Part shown: positions 62,314 to 64,000 of the stretch, piece after piece
Layout: every line of letters begins with the position of its first letter
How positions within the stretch are numbered: the stretch's first letter is position 1
Origin: Paramecium tetraurelia
Lineage: Eukaryota; Ciliophora; Oligohymenophorea; Peniculida; Parameciidae
Assembly: GCF_000165425.1 (NCBI RefSeq)
Contig: NW_001799078.1
Coordinates: forward strand, 147,790 to 211,789
Direction of reading: 5' to 3'
DNA length: 64,000 nucleotides
Position numbers and translations under genes: made by a program
The notes under the pieces: generated by a model
Databases searched by the model: none
What the model was told of the DNA's origin: nothing
Seen by the model: the letters and a program-made list of their open reading frames with translations, nothing else

Positions 62314-62771
62314 ATACTATCAATAGAGCTATTAATATACTCTCTAAGCCTTCTCTATCAAAATTTACATATCCAAGAAAATTATGCAAATGATTATCTC
62401 ACAATGAAAATAATCAGCGATTTTCTGATATATTTAAGTGAAAAATTGCGTTTCATAAATTTCGTAAACATACAAACTACAAGTTTATATTTAATGTAAA
62501 ATAATATTTGAAGAATCCAAGGTTTCATTCACCTTTAAACCAAAATTCATACTTATCAGTTAAAAATTAGTAGGATTAATAGGATGAGCAAGAATTTAAT
62601 AATTAAACAATTTTTGGAAATTCTTAATTACAATCTAAATGAAAAATCATAAGAAAATCTTTCAACCAATTACTGATTTTTCATTACTCAATTTACAATT
62701 CTAGTTTTTATGTAATAGTTTCATTTATTATACGATACTAAATATTATAAACAAATGTCAATATAAATATT
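62314..62771. other. A+T-rich spacer upstream of the sorting nexin
   Basis: About 460 bases of low-complexity A/T-rich sequence with no supportable gene; likely promoter of the PX gene. Confidence 0.35.
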
Positions 62772-64000
62772 ATGTAATAATAATCACCACCTCCAAAAAT
62801 AATTTAAATAGACTTCAGTACAGAAATGCTTGGGAAATATGCTTCTTACAGAATTCAAGTCGATCAAAATATAGTTTGTAGAAGATTCAATGATTTTGTT
62901 CACTTTTATGAGGCATTACGTGCTAATTACCCTGGAGTATTTGTGCCTAGACTCCCTGAAAAACAAGCTATGGTAACATTGCAATTAGGATCATAGGGTA
63001 ATCTGGGAGAAGACTTCCTTAGAGTCAGAAGAAGAATGCTTCAATATTTTCTGATTTCAATATTCAAAAGGAAGATCTTATGGAATTCGCCAGAAACTAA
63101 ATAATTCCTCAATGAGTAGAACTAAACTTGGATACCAATAAATAATGAAAGTACATCATTAGAAGAAAAATATAAAACTAATCTTCCTGATTGCTCAAAT
63201 GTAAACAACTTAATTAATTGAAGTTAGAAATTACATTAGATATGAAATGCTAATTCTATGATTTTTAGTCATTCGTAGTTAAGGTCAAGCCCATGATAGA
63301 AAACTTTAAAAAGATGTGTAACAATTATGTGACTGCAAAGACCAATTTCAATACAGAAAAACTGATTTTTGTGAATTATGTACTTCCAGAGTTTGAAAAG
63401 AATTTATTGTTTAAAAGTGATAAAAAGTTTTTCGAAAAAATAAAGCCTTTAGATTTGATGAAGAATTAAAGATATGATTAAGTTCGTAAGTTTTAGAGTG
63501 ATCAAATTTTGATTGATTTGTCTATTTTGGAGAGTGACATTGAAGTAATAAAATAACAGAATTAAATATTAGTCTCATTTGATTTAATTTGAATAGATAC
63601 GAAAGTGGGAAGATAGGATACTAAAATATGAGGACAAAATAAGGTAATGTCAATTAGATTTATAATAAACGATAAACAATTAGAGAAATACTGTAGCTAA
63701 GCTATTATTTGGATCAAAGGACAAAGAAATATTGAGATTATAGAATTAGATTGAATAAGTAATTTTGTATTATATGTATTTTTAGTATTCTAAAACAATA
63801 TAGGAATTGAAGGTATTAATAAATATAACAATGGGGTAAGTTTGTCTATTTGAAATTCCTGATTTTGTAAAGGAAAAGGAACAAAATCTTTTTAAATTAA
63901 TAAAACTCATAGGATAATTGGAAATGGAACAAGTTGGTATAATAGGTGAATATTGGCAGAACATTCTGGATTCTCGTTTAATATCTCAAATTGAATAGTA
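62772..64000 (+). CDS. PX-domain sorting nexin (3' end beyond window)
   Basis: Endosomal sorting nexin. Starts MQQQSPPPKIIQIDF. The PX domain is clear: YASYRIQVDQN, VCRRFNDFVHFYEALRANYP with the phosphoinositide-binding Arg and the RF-D/HF-F core, then VFVPRLPEKQA in the Pro-rich loop, and DFLRVRRRMLQYFLISIF for the C-terminal PX helix. A helical, BAR-like region follows (NLEITLDMKCQFYDFQSF; IRKWEDRILKYEDKIRQC; AKLLFGSKDKEILRLQNQIE). Introns of 23 and 25 bases restore frame. A 27-base one (near 63,760) is a multiple of three with no TGA. Ends open at 64000. Confidence 0.85.

Noticed and set aside
1-64000. Programmed +1 frameshifting as in Euplotes
   Set aside because: The code here is TAA/TAG = Gln with TGA stop, unlike Euplotes, and shifts do not sit at a common slippery codon-stop motif.
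1-64000. Bacterial, archaeal or phage origin
   Set aside because: Spliced eukaryotic ribosomal proteins, chaperonin, IFT and kinases with tiny introns rule this out.
1-64000. tRNA genes, telomere repeats, CRISPR arrays, transposons
   Set aside because: None recognised by eye: no C4A2/C3A3 arrays at the ends, no direct-repeat arrays, no transposase motifs. A tRNA search with a dedicated tool could still find one.

Overview
The window is macronuclear DNA from a ciliate, most likely Paramecium or a close relative. It is strongly A+T-rich. Genes read through only if TAA and TAG mean glutamine and TGA is the sole stop. They are broken by very short GT...AG introns of about 19-32 bases, and removing these restores conserved proteins such as eS19, eL33, IFT27, DPH6, DGAT1 and GSK3. 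Three genes match secreted trichocyst matrix proteins. A standard-code bacterial reading gives only fragments. All exon joins here were made by eye from conserved protein motifs and splice dinucleotides, so small boundary errors are likely.

Layout. 1-6070: 5' part of a guanylyl cyclase fused to a P4-ATPase-like domain (-). 6.7-17.5 kb: HMG-box protein, a large helical protein, a coiled-coil protein, a TEDC1-like basal-body protein, a ubiquitin protease, a small protein and a two-repeat MYB protein. 17.9-18.6 kb: relic of an ATP-type PEP carboxykinase. 19-32 kb: DPH6, three trichocyst matrix proteins, eS19, GSK3, a MORN protein and several unknowns. 31.9-44 kb: a membrane protein, a long coiled coil, threonine dehydratase with a puzzling upstream ORF, a ~1,500-residue multi-pass membrane protein and an FCP1/SCP-like protein. 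44-45.8 kb: no gene I can support. 45.8-56 kb: eL33, a frameshifted CCT4, an unknown, VFL3/CCDC61, ANP32, IFT27, MOK kinase, a membrane protein and a casein kinase 1. 56.4-64 kb: DGAT1/SOAT acyltransferase, a decayed LRR plus EF-hand-like gene, two small unknowns and a PX-domain sorting nexin running off the right edge.

How it fits together. Several genes serve cilia or basal bodies (TEDC1-like, VFL3/CCDC61, IFT27, MOK). Others serve regulated secretion (matrix proteins), translation (eS19, eL33, DPH6) and signalling (cyclase, GSK3, CK1). Spacers are often only 18-100 bases, so neighbouring genes must share promoter or terminator sequence. No operon, CRISPR array, rRNA, tRNA, telomere or transposon was recognised. 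The most notable observations are the loss of the catalytic motifs in the cyclase's ATPase-like half, and three conserved genes (PEPCK, CCT4, LRR) carrying several single-base frameshifts beside intact neighbours.
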